DNA of 36,197 nucleotides, taken from positions 1 to 36,197 of the forward strand of contig CAIWFK010000333.1 in NCBI GenBank assembly GCA_903911905.1, read 5' to 3'. The position numbers and the translations under genes are program-made. The notes under the pieces are model-generated. The model was not told the DNA's origin. It ran no database searches and saw only the letters and a program-made list of their open reading frames with translations. Position 1 is the stretch's first letter. Every line of letters starts with the position of its first letter. Positions 7,814-15,600 of the stretch are shown in pieces. This DNA comes from an uncultured Myxococcales bacterium (GTDB lineage Bacteria > Myxococcota > Myxococcia > Myxococcales > Myxococcaceae).

Positions 7814-9304
7814 ATGAAGTGCCTTCGCGCGGTGGTGGTGTCGGTGCTCGTCTGCGGCAGCGCGTGGGCCGAGTCGCTCGATTGGACGAGCTGGAACCTC
7901 ACCTCGGCGCCCACGCAGATCGACGTGGCCGCGACCGACGCGTTCATCGTGGCATCGGACCTCTTCTGGACGCAGGGCTCGGCCGCCACCACCGTCAGGC
8001 GAACGTCCGGCTTCCTGAAACGCTACCGACTGGGGCCCCGGGTGGCCGATCGCCAGTTCTTCCTCGCCAGCGGGGGCGGCATGGACGCGCCGTGCTTCAT
8101 GAGCCCCGACGGCACCCAGACCTGCCTGGGCGTGCCTTCCATCACTGCGCCGGGGACGACGTTCGCGGCGACCGGCTTCCCCCAGGCGGCGTTCGCGTTG
8201 GTGGCGTGGGCTGGCGGCGTCGGCGCCTTCTACACCAGCGAGTACCCGAGCAATGGCCCGCTGACCGGTCGGCTGGGGCAGGTCCTCTGGTTCGACCCGA
8301 GCAGCACGGTGGGCCAGACCGTGCAGATCGTCGTCGGCACGCCTCCAACGGTCTCGCTCATCAGTCACGACTCGACGTCCCTGCTCTGGCAGGTCGATGG
8401 CGTGCTGCACTCGTGGGACGGTGGCTCGGTGACGGTTCGCGACGCCGGCTGGAACAACACGTTCACCTTCGCGAACGCGACCGATGGCCTCAGCCTGGCG
8501 ACAGGCCCGTCGGAACTCTGGTCGTTCGACGCCCAGCACGACACCCTGCTGACCGACGACTGCAGCCCGCAGCGGTCGGTCGCCGCGCTCGGCGGTCGGC
8601 TCCTGGCCTGCACCCAACGTGACGGCGGAGCGGCGCTCGTTCGCACCGACGGGACCACCGCCGGAACGACGCGGGTCTGGACCTTGCCCTTCGGCTACGG
8701 CCGCTCGACCCAGTTCTTCGTCACCGACAGCGCGGTCTTCGTCTCGACCTGGGGCGCCGACCAACTCGTCGCGCGCACCGACGGCCGGTCGGCGTCGGTC
8801 CTCGGGTTCTTGTCTTCGTCCTCGACGGTGCTCGGCGCGCGCGGCGACGCGCTCTACTTCGCGAGGGACGTCGGCGCCGATTCCGAGCTGGTGCGGTGGG
8901 ACGCCGACGGTGGGCAGACCTCGCTGGGCGTCTTCGCCACCCGCTTCTCGGCGCTGCAGACCCAGACCGGCACCGGCCTCCTCGGCGGCGCGCTCGCCGT
9001 TGGCGCCGTGCCGCAGGGGGTGCTGTTCATCGCAGACCTCGCGGCGGACGCGAGCGTCGATGCCGGGGCCGGAAGCGACGCCGGCTCGTTCGACGCAGGT
9101 CCGGTCGCCTCGATCGACGCAGGCGTGGACGCCGGAGCCCACCTCGTCGTCGATGCGGGAGGACCGATGAGCACGGTCGATGCCGGGAGCGACGCGGTCG
9201 ATGGCGGTCTCGACACGCCGCCCGTCGGTGGCTGCGGGTGCACCGAAAGCTCGGCCCTCTTCCCGTTCGCGCTGCTCGCGTGGCTCGCTCTGCGCCGTCG
9301 CTGA
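7814..9304 (+). CDS. MYXO-CTERM secreted protein with ELWxxDGT-type repeats
   Basis: A 496-residue exported protein starting at ATG 7814, with CACGAGG upstream. The signal peptide is residues 1-20, with a likely cut after GSAWA. The body (about 20-410) is beta-rich and holds degenerate units such as ALVRTDGTTAGT, LVARTDG and SELVRWDADGG, resembling the ELWxxDGTxAGT repeat of myxobacterial and other secreted propeller proteins. A linker at about 415-470 is built from Asp-Ala-Gly steps (DAGAGSDAG, SIDAGVDAGA). The tail GGCGCTESS, a hydrophobic stretch and a final RRR form a MYXO-CTERM sorting signal, so it is probably processed and anchored at the outer surface. It probably forms an operon with gene A (34-bp gap) and is convergent to gene B. 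Ligand or target unknown. Confidence 0.88.
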   Translation: MKCLRAVVVSVLVCGSAWAESLDWTSWNLTSAPTQIDVAATDAFIVASDLFWTQGSAATTVRRTSGFLKRYRLGPRVADRQFFLASGGGMDAPCFMSPDGTQTCLGVPSITAPGTTFAATGFPQAAFALVAWAGGVGAFYTSEYPSNGPLTGRLGQVLWFDPSSTVGQTVQIVVGTPPTVSLISHDSTSLLWQVDGVLHSWDGGSVTVRDAGWNNTFTFANATDGLSLATGPSELWSFDAQHDTLLTDDCSPQRSVAALGGRLLACTQRDGGAALVRTDGTTAGTTRVWTLPFGYGRSTQFFVTDSAVFVSTWGADQLVARTDGRSASVLGFLSSSSTVLGARGDALYFARDVGADSELVRWDADGGQTSLGVFATRFSALQTQTGTGLLGGALAVGAVPQGVLFIADLAADASVDAGAGSDAGSFDAGPVASIDAGVDAGAHLVVDAGGPMSTVDAGSDAVDGGLDTPPVGGCGCTESSALFPFALLAWLALRRR

Positions 9305-9381
9305 AGGGTCCGCCGAACCACGGCGTGAACAGCTCGAAGCGGGCCACCAGCGCGTACGACACGCGCTCGCGCGAGGGCGCG

Positions 9382-10329
9382 TCAACGCCCCGTGACGAAC
9401 TCGAGCCCCAATGCAAATTCACTCGCGGCGCGGGCCTCGTCCTTCGCCTCTTCGATTCGCCGCAACTGCCCCGCGAACGCGGGTCCGAGCTGCTCGTAGC
9501 GTTCGGCCAGCTGGTCCAGCCAGGCGATGATCGACGGCAGCGTCTGGGGAGACGGCTCGAAGCGGTCGACGGGGCCCATGAAGCCGTGCTCCCAGGCCAG
9601 CCGCTTGACCAACGAGGTGTGCCAGGGGCGAGCGCCGCTGGCGGTGACCCCGCGTGGGGCTTCGAGGCCCACCACGAGAACCTGCAGGCCCGCGCTCCGC
9701 CAGGCCCTCGCCTGGAGCGCGAGCGCTCGGAGCGCCGGCGCCGCGAACTCGACGTATTCGAACAGCGAGCGCACGCCGAAGTCTTCACGCTCGAGCCCGA
9801 TATGGACCGACGTGACCTTGCGCAGCTTCAGCTCGTCGACCGAAGGCAGCCGCAGCTTGTAGGTGGCCATCGGCCAGTCACTGACGACCAACAACGCAGG
9901 CGCGTCGGCTGGTGTCGGCACGACGTCTGGCGCCCCACGAGCAAACGCGGCCAGCGACGCCCGCGCCCCTGCCAGGAGCGAACGCTCGACGGCGGGGGCC
10001 CCGTCCGACGTCAACGCCCCGGTGAGGAAGGTCTGGAACCCGCGACGCGCCGCCGCCGCCCGCATCGCGAAGGTGTGCGGCGTGCTCTGGAAGACGATCG
10101 GCAGCGACGAACCGTCTCGGGGAACGAGCAGCTGATCGAAGAAGGCCCTCGCCAGCCGGTCGCCACGAACGTCGGCGCGGCCCAGGTCGACCGCCGCGCT
10201 CGACGACCCCGTCACCCACTCGCCCGACAACGTCGATTCCAGCCCCCACCGCGTGAACAGCCCGGCGAGGCTGGCCGGCAGGAGCACCGGTACCGTCGGC
10301 GTGGTCGTCGAGCGCCACGTGGCGTTCAC
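9382..10329 (-). CDS. Hypothetical protein B, paralogue of gene A
   Basis: A 315-residue protein when started at GTG 10329, which overlaps the methyltransferase stop as GTGA; GGAAG lies about 15 bases upstream. The frame is open far upstream, but that part lies inside the methyltransferase gene in another frame. The start chosen leaves about 20 residues before the segment PASLAGLFTRWGL, which lines up with PASLATTFASRGL in A, so the start fits the family. Core phrases are FFDQLLVPRDGSSLPIV, HTFAMR, RGFQTFLTGALTSDG, GARPWHTSLVKRLAWEHG and RYEQLGPAFAGQLRRI. There is no signal peptide or membrane segment, so it is probably cytoplasmic. Coupling to a methyltransferase suggests a shared pathway. 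Function is unknown, but conservation of long phrases between A and B argues for a real enzyme or binding fold. Confidence 0.8.
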   Translation of the reverse strand: MNATWRSTTTPTVPVLLPASLAGLFTRWGLESTLSGEWVTGSSSAAVDLGRADVRGDRLARAFFDQLLVPRDGSSLPIVFQSTPHTFAMRAAAARRGFQTFLTGALTSDGAPAVERSLLAGARASLAAFARGAPDVVPTPADAPALLVVSDWPMATYKLRLPSVDELKLRKVTSVHIGLEREDFGVRSLFEYVEFAAPALRALALQARAWRSAGLQVLVVGLEAPRGVTASGARPWHTSLVKRLAWEHGFMGPVDRFEPSPQTLPSIIAWLDQLAERYEQLGPAFAGQLRRIEEAKDEARAASEFALGLEFVTGR

Positions 10330-11285
10330 GAGTTCGCGCGCCGCTTCCAGGTCTGGCGCAGCAACACGGTCGGTGACGGGTTCCCACGGAACTGCCAGTT
10401 CCACGACTCGCTCATCAACAGACACCTGAAGAGGTCCAGCGTCTGCTCCCGTTCCTGCATCATCAGCGGCACCATTCGGGTCGCGACCACCAGGGCCCTC
10501 GGTGACCGGAACGAGCGCCACGCGCCGCGCACCCACTCGTCCGACGTGCGCAGGTAGTCCTCGGTGCCGTCTTCCTCGTGCACCAGCTCGAACAGGCCGT
10601 CGGCACAGCGCTCGAGCTGCCCAGGGCTCGGGTACCACCCGCCGAACGACCGGTTGAGCCGAGACCAGTGAAACGCGTCGCTGCCCGCGGGGAAGCCGCC
10701 TTCGGCGCCCATCATCACCCGGGGGTCGGGCCGCTGGCGAAAGTGAATGGCGGTGGTGACGAACGTCCCCTCGGCACCGGGCCTCAACACCCGATGTGCC
10801 ATCTCGAACATGCCGCGGTACACGTCGCCGTCGGCGCCGACCAGGGCCTCTTCGGGCTTCGCGAAGTGCTCGAGCGACCCGTTGGCGATGACCGCGTCGA
10901 ACAGGCCATCGAGGGTGCGACCGACGTGCTTGTAGTCGAGCAGGCGTACGTCGAGCTGCTGCGCGCGCCCCCCGAGGACCTGGGTCGGCGACACCGTGAG
11001 GCCGGTGGCCCGCGCGCCCCGGTCCTGCGCGGTGCGCAACAGCCGACCATTGCCGCAACCGACGTCGAGCAACGCGCTGCCCGACTGCACGCCGGCCCGA
11101 TCGAGCAGCACCTCGGCCTGGCGGCGCTGCGCGTCGGCGTACGAGCGGTCGGGCTGCCCCTCGTACATGCCGTCGGTGTAGTCGGTGAACCCGCACGCGG
11201 TCATCAGCTGGTCGAGAATCGTGTAGCAGGTCACGACCCGCTCGCTGGTCGCGGTCGAGACCTGGTTCCGGGCGGTCTGAGTCAT
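10326..11285 (-). CDS. Class I SAM methyltransferase, cyclopropane-synthase-like
   Basis: A 319-residue protein starting at ATG 11285 (MTQTARNQ). The frame runs on to 11345, but no better start is there. Residues about 20-60 (YTILDQLM, YTDGMYEG) precede motif I, LLDVGCGNG at 72-80, then RATGLTVSPTQ, LDYKHVG and GSLEHFAKPE, and a helical C-terminal part with VLRPG and HFRQRPDP. The GLTVS.xQ phrase after motif I is typical of the cyclopropane-fatty-acid/mycolic-acid synthase type and of small-molecule C- or N-methyltransferases built on the same fold. The substrate cannot be read from sequence. Its stop overlaps the start of protein B, implying equal production of the two. The start is divergent from a membrane protein gene (11387) across a 101-bp gap. 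Confidence 0.85.
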   Translation of the reverse strand: MTQTARNQVSTATSERVVTCYTILDQLMTACGFTDYTDGMYEGQPDRSYADAQRRQAEVLLDRAGVQSGSALLDVGCGNGRLLRTAQDRGARATGLTVSPTQVLGGRAQQLDVRLLDYKHVGRTLDGLFDAVIANGSLEHFAKPEEALVGADGDVYRGMFEMAHRVLRPGAEGTFVTTAIHFRQRPDPRVMMGAEGGFPAGSDAFHWSRLNRSFGGWYPSPGQLERCADGLFELVHEEDGTEDYLRTSDEWVRGAWRSFRSPRALVVATRMVPLMMQEREQTLDLFRCLLMSESWNWQFRGNPSPTVLLRQTWKRRANS

Positions 11286-11309
11286 GCCGACCTGAGCCCC
11301 CGCGCCCGC

Positions 11310-11322
11310 ATTCTTTTGCGCG
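11310..11322 (+). promoter_or_regulatory. Second copy of ATTSTTTTGCG element
   Basis: ATTCTTTTGCGCG differs in one base from the copy at 6675-6687. It lies in the divergent gap between the methyltransferase (start 11285, minus) and the membrane protein gene (start 11387, plus), 77 bp before the latter and 25 bp before the former. It could serve either gene. No inverted partner is present. Confidence 0.35.
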
Positions 11323-11386
11323 CCGAGCTCGCGGAACCTGCGCAAGGCACCGCTGTCGAAAGCCCCGTTCCCTTCTTCGAGGCTTC

Positions 11387-11977
11387 ATGAACGACCTGAA
11401 CCTTGCCGAACTCTTCCTGAGTGCGTTTCTGCCGCTCTCCACCGTGAGCGCCGCGCTCTTTGGCCTCCTCCAGCTCAAAGGTGGGCGCCTGCCTGAGGGG
11501 CGCGGCGCGCTGGCCGCCAGCATGGTGTTGGGGCTGGGCGCGGTGGCGAGCGGCCTCGAGCTCGACGCGTGGCTGGAAGGCGGCTGGTGGATGGCGCTCG
11601 TCGCGGTGGCCGGCGCCTACGCCGTCGGCTCGGCCGTCGCCTCGCGGCTGGCCCGCTCACCTGGCCCACGCCGAGCCGCGCTGGCCGCGCTCGCGGTCAC
11701 CCTTGCCCTCGGCGGCGCGGTGCGCTGGTACGAGGTCGACGAAGCCCGCCAGGTCGTCGAGCGGGCCGCCCCCGAAGACCGGGCGTTCATTCTCGAAGCC
11801 GCCTCGCACGAGGCGTGGCGGCCGGTGCAGCTCGCTGGCGTGCTGGCCGCCCTCACCGCGACGCTGCTGTTGCGGCGGCGCACCCCACCGGCAGCGCTCG
11901 CCGCCAACGCGGCCGACGTCACCGGCGCGCGCGCCAGCGTCGACCAGCGGGTGCGCTTCTCGCTCGCCGCGCGCTGA
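11387..11977 (+). CDS. Small integral membrane protein
   Basis: A 196-residue protein with about five hydrophobic helices at roughly 8-28, 40-60, 66-86, 92-110 and 146-163. One connecting loop contains an acidic/basic stretch (RWYEVDEARQVVERAAPEDRAF). The C-terminus is a hydrophilic tail of about 30 residues. ATG 11387 is preceded by GAGG about six bases upstream. I recognise no family. It ends 13 bp from the convergent kinase gene. The gene may be expressed from the 11310 element, divergent from the methyltransferase and protein B. Confidence 0.75.
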   Translation: MNDLNLAELFLSAFLPLSTVSAALFGLLQLKGGRLPEGRGALAASMVLGLGAVASGLELDAWLEGGWWMALVAVAGAYAVGSAVASRLARSPGPRRAALAALAVTLALGGAVRWYEVDEARQVVERAAPEDRAFILEAASHEAWRPVQLAGVLAALTATLLLRRRTPPAALAANAADVTGARASVDQRVRFSLAAR

Positions 11978-11990
11978 CCGCCACGGCGCG

Positions 11991-14168
11991 TCAGCGAAGC
12001 TCGCGCCGTGCGAACTCGACCACCGCCGGCGTGGGGTCACCGCTGCCAGACCCTTCGAGGCTGGCCCGCACGAGCGCCAGCAACCGCTCGACCTGCTGGC
12101 GCGCGGCGGCGTCCCCCTCGGGCGCCACCGCCGCCGGGCACCAGTTCATGCCGGGCCACGGCACGGCCTGCAGGCGCTCGAACGAGGCCAGGGCCTCGCT
12201 GCGGCGACCTCGCGAGAGTTCGTGGAGCCCCGCGGCGAAGTGCCCGACCCACCGCTCGGGAGCGTGCGCAGCGGCGAGCCGTTCGAAGCTCGCCTCGTCG
12301 CCCGCGAGCGCTGCGGCGAGCAGCGCCTCTTCGCGCGCGTACACCGACCCGTCGAACTGGAGCAGCCGCTGCGAGGCCGCCAGGGCCACCCCCGGCTGGC
12401 ACAAGGTGAGGTGCGAGTCGACCGACAGTCGCCACGCCCACTCGGAGTCGGGGTGCACCTGGGTCTCGAGCGCGATGGCCGCCAACGCCTCGGCACGCGC
12501 CTCGGGCGCGACCGCCCAATCGACCCAACTCTGGGCCCACACGGCGTTGTACCGCACCGAGTTGCAGGCAACTCGGAGGTCATCGGTCGCTCGCGTGCGA
12601 AGACACTCGGGAGCCACCGCCGCCCAGGCTTGCGCGGCGCCTTCGACCGCGTCGCTGGCAGACCGCTGCCAGACCTCTTCGAGCGCCACGTTCAGCACTG
12701 ACGCCGCTTCGAGCCGCTGCTCGAGGTCGGGCTCGGACAACAGCGGCCTGGCGAGCGCCCAGGCGTGCTCGAGGTGGGGGCCCGCCGCCTCGCCGTCGAG
12801 CAGCATGCCCCAGTCCCGCTCGAGCCTGACGTGTGCCGCGGTCAACCGTGGCGTCGCCGGCGCCTGAGAGACGAGCGCCTGCGCCTGCTGGAACGCGGCC
12901 TCGCGCGCCGCGCCCTCGAGGTGGTGCGCGCGCAGGTTTCGCGCGTTGATCTCGACCGCCGTCAGCGCGCTGCTCACCTGGCGCGCCCGCCCCAGCGCCG
13001 CGCGGGTCAGGACCTCGTCTTCCAGGCGGGTGCCATCGTCGCGCGCCCCGAGGTCGTCGAACGCCACCGCGAACTTCAGCAGCAACTCGAAGGCCTCGAC
13101 CGCCTCGACCTCACTGAGGTCTCCCAGGGTGTCCACCGCCGAGCGCACGATGACCTCGCGGGCGCGCACCTCCTCGAGGCTCGACGGGGGCCCCAACCGC
13201 TGCGCCTGTCGCAGCGACACCCGGGCCTGCTCGCGTTGCGCGCGCTGGCGCAGCCCGATGGGTACCAGCGCCACCAGGGCCGTCGCGGCCAGCGCCGCGG
13301 CCAGCCGCCAGCGGCTTCGAGACCGGGGCTCGAGCGCCGTCAGCAACGCCAGCATCGAGTCGTAGCGACGCGTCGGGTCGGGTTCGAGCGCGCGCGCCAG
13401 CACCTTGCGGCTGCGCGGCGCGTGGTGCCCTTCCAGCGCGTCCGAGAGCGCCACCGCGAAGGCGTACTGGTCGCTGGCTGGCGTCGGGCCGCTGGTGCCC
13501 AGTTCGGGCGCCATGTAGCGCGGCGTGCCGGCGAGCAGCGCGCCTTCCTGCGCGGTGATGGCCGAGAGGTCGCTCATGCCCAGGTCGCCCACCTTCACGT
13601 GGCCGTCGCGCGAGATGAGGACGTTCTCGGGCTTGAAGTCACCGTGCGAGAGCCCCGCGGCGTGCGCGGCCGCGAGGCCCCGGCCAGCCGCGAGGAAGGC
13701 GGTGAGAAGCTCGTGCGGCGTGCGCTTCTGCGCCAACCAGGCCCGCAGGGTGCCGCTCTCGAGCCATTCCATCACCACGAAGAACTGACCGCGCTCGCTC
13801 GCGGCGTCGAAGACCGACACCAGGTTGGGGTGCGAGAGCCGCGCCATGGTGCGCGCTTCCTGCATCAACTGCTCGCTGCTGCCCGAGAGCAACAGGTCGC
13901 GCCGCAGCACCTTGATCGCCACCTCGCGCGACAACGTGGGGTCCCAGGCGCGAAAGACCACCCCCATGCCGCCACGAGAGACCAGGGCGTCCAGGCGGTA
14001 GCGACCCAGGGTGTCTCCCGGCGCCAGCTGCACCTCCCGCTCGTCCTCGAGCATCGCGGCGACCACCTGCCGGCACGCCGCGCAGGTCTCGAGGTGCGTT
14101 CGCACGACCGCATCGGCGCCGTCTTCGGCCCAGGCGACCAGTCGGCTCTCGGTGGGACAGTCGTTCAT
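11991..14168 (-). CDS. Ser/Thr protein kinase with N-terminal zinc finger (anti-sigma-like)
   Basis: A 725-residue protein starting at ATG 14168, with AAAGGA eight bases upstream. Residues 25-32 carry H-x3-C-x2-C (HLETCAAC), the zinc-binding motif of zf-HC2 anti-sigma factors. The kinase domain is at about 55-280: SRGGMGVV, AIKVL with Lys86, HGDFKPEN (175-182) in place of HRD, GDLG (194-197) in place of DFG, and APEL. The C-lobe is short: after LSDALEGHH it passes almost at once to ARALEPDPTRRYDS, so the usual helix-G region is missing or reduced. A membrane helix at about 289-305 leads to a helical, TPR-like C-terminal part of about 420 residues. It is divergent from a sigma factor gene (start 14207) and probably controls it. 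Kinase activity is likely, but the HGD/DLG changes leave some doubt. Confidence 0.92.
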   Translation of the reverse strand: MNDCPTESRLVAWAEDGADAVVRTHLETCAACRQVVAAMLEDEREVQLAPGDTLGRYRLDALVSRGGMGVVFRAWDPTLSREVAIKVLRRDLLLSGSSEQLMQEARTMARLSHPNLVSVFDAASERGQFFVVMEWLESGTLRAWLAQKRTPHELLTAFLAAGRGLAAAHAAGLSHGDFKPENVLISRDGHVKVGDLGMSDLSAITAQEGALLAGTPRYMAPELGTSGPTPASDQYAFAVALSDALEGHHAPRSRKVLARALEPDPTRRYDSMLALLTALEPRSRSRWRLAAALAATALVALVPIGLRQRAQREQARVSLRQAQRLGPPSSLEEVRAREVIVRSAVDTLGDLSEVEAVEAFELLLKFAVAFDDLGARDDGTRLEDEVLTRAALGRARQVSSALTAVEINARNLRAHHLEGAAREAAFQQAQALVSQAPATPRLTAAHVRLERDWGMLLDGEAAGPHLEHAWALARPLLSEPDLEQRLEAASVLNVALEEVWQRSASDAVEGAAQAWAAVAPECLRTRATDDLRVACNSVRYNAVWAQSWVDWAVAPEARAEALAAIALETQVHPDSEWAWRLSVDSHLTLCQPGVALAASQRLLQFDGSVYAREEALLAAALAGDEASFERLAAAHAPERWVGHFAAGLHELSRGRRSEALASFERLQAVPWPGMNWCPAAVAPEGDAAARQQVERLLALVRASLEGSGSGDPTPAVVEFARRELR

Positions 14169-14206
14169 CTGGCGTCCTTTCGACAGCTATGCGACCTTGG
14201 GTTCGC

Positions 14207-14791
14207 ATGTCACCTGAAGAGGAGCGCCAGCTCTGCGCCCGGTGCCTCGACGGTGACCGAGAGGCCCACGCCACCTTCGACGCGCAGTTGGTGGCGCCGC
14301 TGCGGGTGAGCGACGACGTGAAGCAGTGGCTGCGACAGGAGCTGTTCATGGGCGACGCCCTGCGCTCGTGGACCGGGCAGGGCTCGCTCGGTCGCTGGGT
14401 GCGCGCGGTCGCCGAGCGCCGCGCGCTGCGGGTGGAGTCGCGCGATCGCGAGAGGCCCGCCGAGACCACGCTCATCGACCACCTGCTCGGCCCCTCGCCA
14501 AACCCCGAGCAGGCCACCCAGGCCCGTGATGCTCGCGCCGCGCTGGGCCGGCTGGCAGCCGAAGCGGTGGCCCGGCTGGACGCCGCCGACCGGTTGTTGC
14601 TCGAGCAGTACTACGTCGACGGCTTCGGGCTCGAGACGCTGGGGCGGCTGCATCAACTGCACGCGTCGTCGGTGATGCGCCGGTTGCGCAAGGTACGCGC
14701 GGCGGTGCTGGCCGACGTCCGTGAGCACCTCGGCCAGACCGACAGCGTGTTGACGCTCAGCAGCCTCGTGCGCGCCGCCGACGACGAGTAG
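14207..14791 (+). CDS. Sigma-70 family (ECF-like, Myxococcales type) sigma factor
   Basis: A 194-residue protein from ATG 14207 (an alternative ATG at 14189 adds six residues). A helical region-2-like part includes DDVKQWLRQELF, GQGSLGRWVRAVAERRAL; region 4 includes ADRLLLEQYYVDGFGLETLGRLHQLHASSVMRRLRKVR, a helix-turn-helix for promoter -35 binding. The phrase DxVKQxLRxxLxxG with GxGxLxxWLRxxAxR is what I know from the Myxococcales-specific sigma-70 family usually found next to Ser/Thr kinase genes. Only 38 bp separate it from the divergent zinc-finger kinase, so promoters must overlap coding sequence or 5' ends. No good ribosome binding site is visible. Likely restrained or switched on by the neighbouring kinase (inference). 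Confidence 0.87.
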   Translation: MSPEEERQLCARCLDGDREAHATFDAQLVAPLRVSDDVKQWLRQELFMGDALRSWTGQGSLGRWVRAVAERRALRVESRDRERPAETTLIDHLLGPSPNPEQATQARDARAALGRLAAEAVARLDAADRLLLEQYYVDGFGLETLGRLHQLHASSVMRRLRKVRAAVLADVREHLGQTDSVLTLSSLVRAADDE

Positions 14792-14814
14792 GCCCGCCGC
14801 GGCGCTGACGTTCG

Positions 14815-14875
14815 CCCTCACCCTCACCCTCATCGAGGGTCGGGAAGACGATTGTTTTGCGTTCGGCGCAAAACA
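14815..14875 (+). promoter_or_regulatory. CCCTCA triplet, hairpin and third ATTSTTTTGCG-type site
   Basis: Three structures sit in the gap after the sigma factor gene. CCCTCA is repeated three times at 14815-14832. ACCCTC/GAGGGT at 14826-14831 and 14835-14840 form a 6-bp stem that may end sigma transcription, though no T tract follows directly. TGTTTTGCG (14853-14861) and CGCAAAACA (14867-14875) form a perfect 9-bp inverted repeat with loop TTCGG. Its T-rich arm is upstream and its A-rich arm downstream, the reverse of an intrinsic terminator, so a protein-binding dyad is more likely. It starts about 90 bp before the lipoprotein gene at 14943. Confidence 0.45.
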
Positions 14876-14942
14876 CAGTCGCCCCGGGGACTCTTCAGTT
14901 TGCCGGAGCGCCCCGAAGCGCTCCCCTTTCCCGGGGTTCCTC

Positions 14943-15554
14943 ATGAAGCAGTCGATCGTCGTTCTCGCAGCAGTGCTCGTCAGTTGTGGTTCCGTCGCTG
15001 GCCTCGACGCCGGCGGTGGTGGCGGCAGCGGTGGCTCGCCGACTGGCGGGAGCGGCGGGTCGACTGGTGGTGGCGGCGGGAGCGTGAGCGACGGAGGCGC
15101 CGTCTTCGCCCTGTCCGGAGCGCCGTTCGTGCCGTCGACCGCGATCGCGGCCTACGGCCGGCTGCCCAGCGGCGCTGCCGATCGCTCGACCACCTTCTTC
15201 ATGCTTTCGGACATCACCTCGCTGGAGTGCCCGGGCACCATCGCGAACGCGTCGACCGCAGCCGGGCACCTGCTCATCGCCCAGGCCTTCACCGTCGACG
15301 GCGGCAAGCTCCAGCCCGGCACCTACCCGGTCGTCGCGCCTGGCACGGTCCCTGGAGGGCCGGGCGCCGCCATCGGGTATCAGCAGCTCGCCGGCGGCAT
15401 GACCGTGGACCAGGCGGTCAGCGCCAGCGGGCGAATGAACCTGTCGGTCGTCGGGCCCACGCGGGTGACGGGTGACTTGTCGGCGCAGGCGGTCTTCGTC
15501 GACGGCGGCACCGCGAGCTGGTCGTCGACCTTCGACGTGCCGCTCTGTCAGTGA
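14943..15554 (+). CDS. Lipoprotein with Gly/Ser-rich linker
   Basis: A 203-residue protein from ATG 14943. Residues 1-15 are a lipoprotein signal ending LVSC (Cys15 would carry the lipid). A flexible Gly/Ser/Thr linker at about 24-48 resembles linkers of myxobacterial outer-membrane lipoproteins. The folded domain (about 52-203) is beta-rich with two Cys (LECPGT and the final LCQ) that may pair. Phrases include GKLQPGTYPV and SASGRMNLSVVGPTRVTGDLSAQAVF, a pattern of small secreted beta-sandwich proteins. I do not recognise the family. It is preceded by the 14853 dyad and may share regulation with gene A (6754) and the membrane gene (11387). Confidence 0.78.
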   Translation: MKQSIVVLAAVLVSCGSVAGLDAGGGGGSGGSPTGGSGGSTGGGGGSVSDGGAVFALSGAPFVPSTAIAAYGRLPSGAADRSTTFFMLSDITSLECPGTIANASTAAGHLLIAQAFTVDGGKLQPGTYPVVAPGTVPGGPGAAIGYQQLAGGMTVDQAVSASGRMNLSVVGPTRVTGDLSAQAVFVDGGTASWSSTFDVPLCQ

Positions 15555-15600
15555 GTCATGCGTCAACAGCAGGCCTGACGGGCAGGGCCGCTCCTGTGTA

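Noticed and set aside
7715-9385. A 556-codon minus-strand frame
   Set aside because: Shadow of the MYXO-CTERM gene, whose signal peptide and sorting tail fix the true strand.
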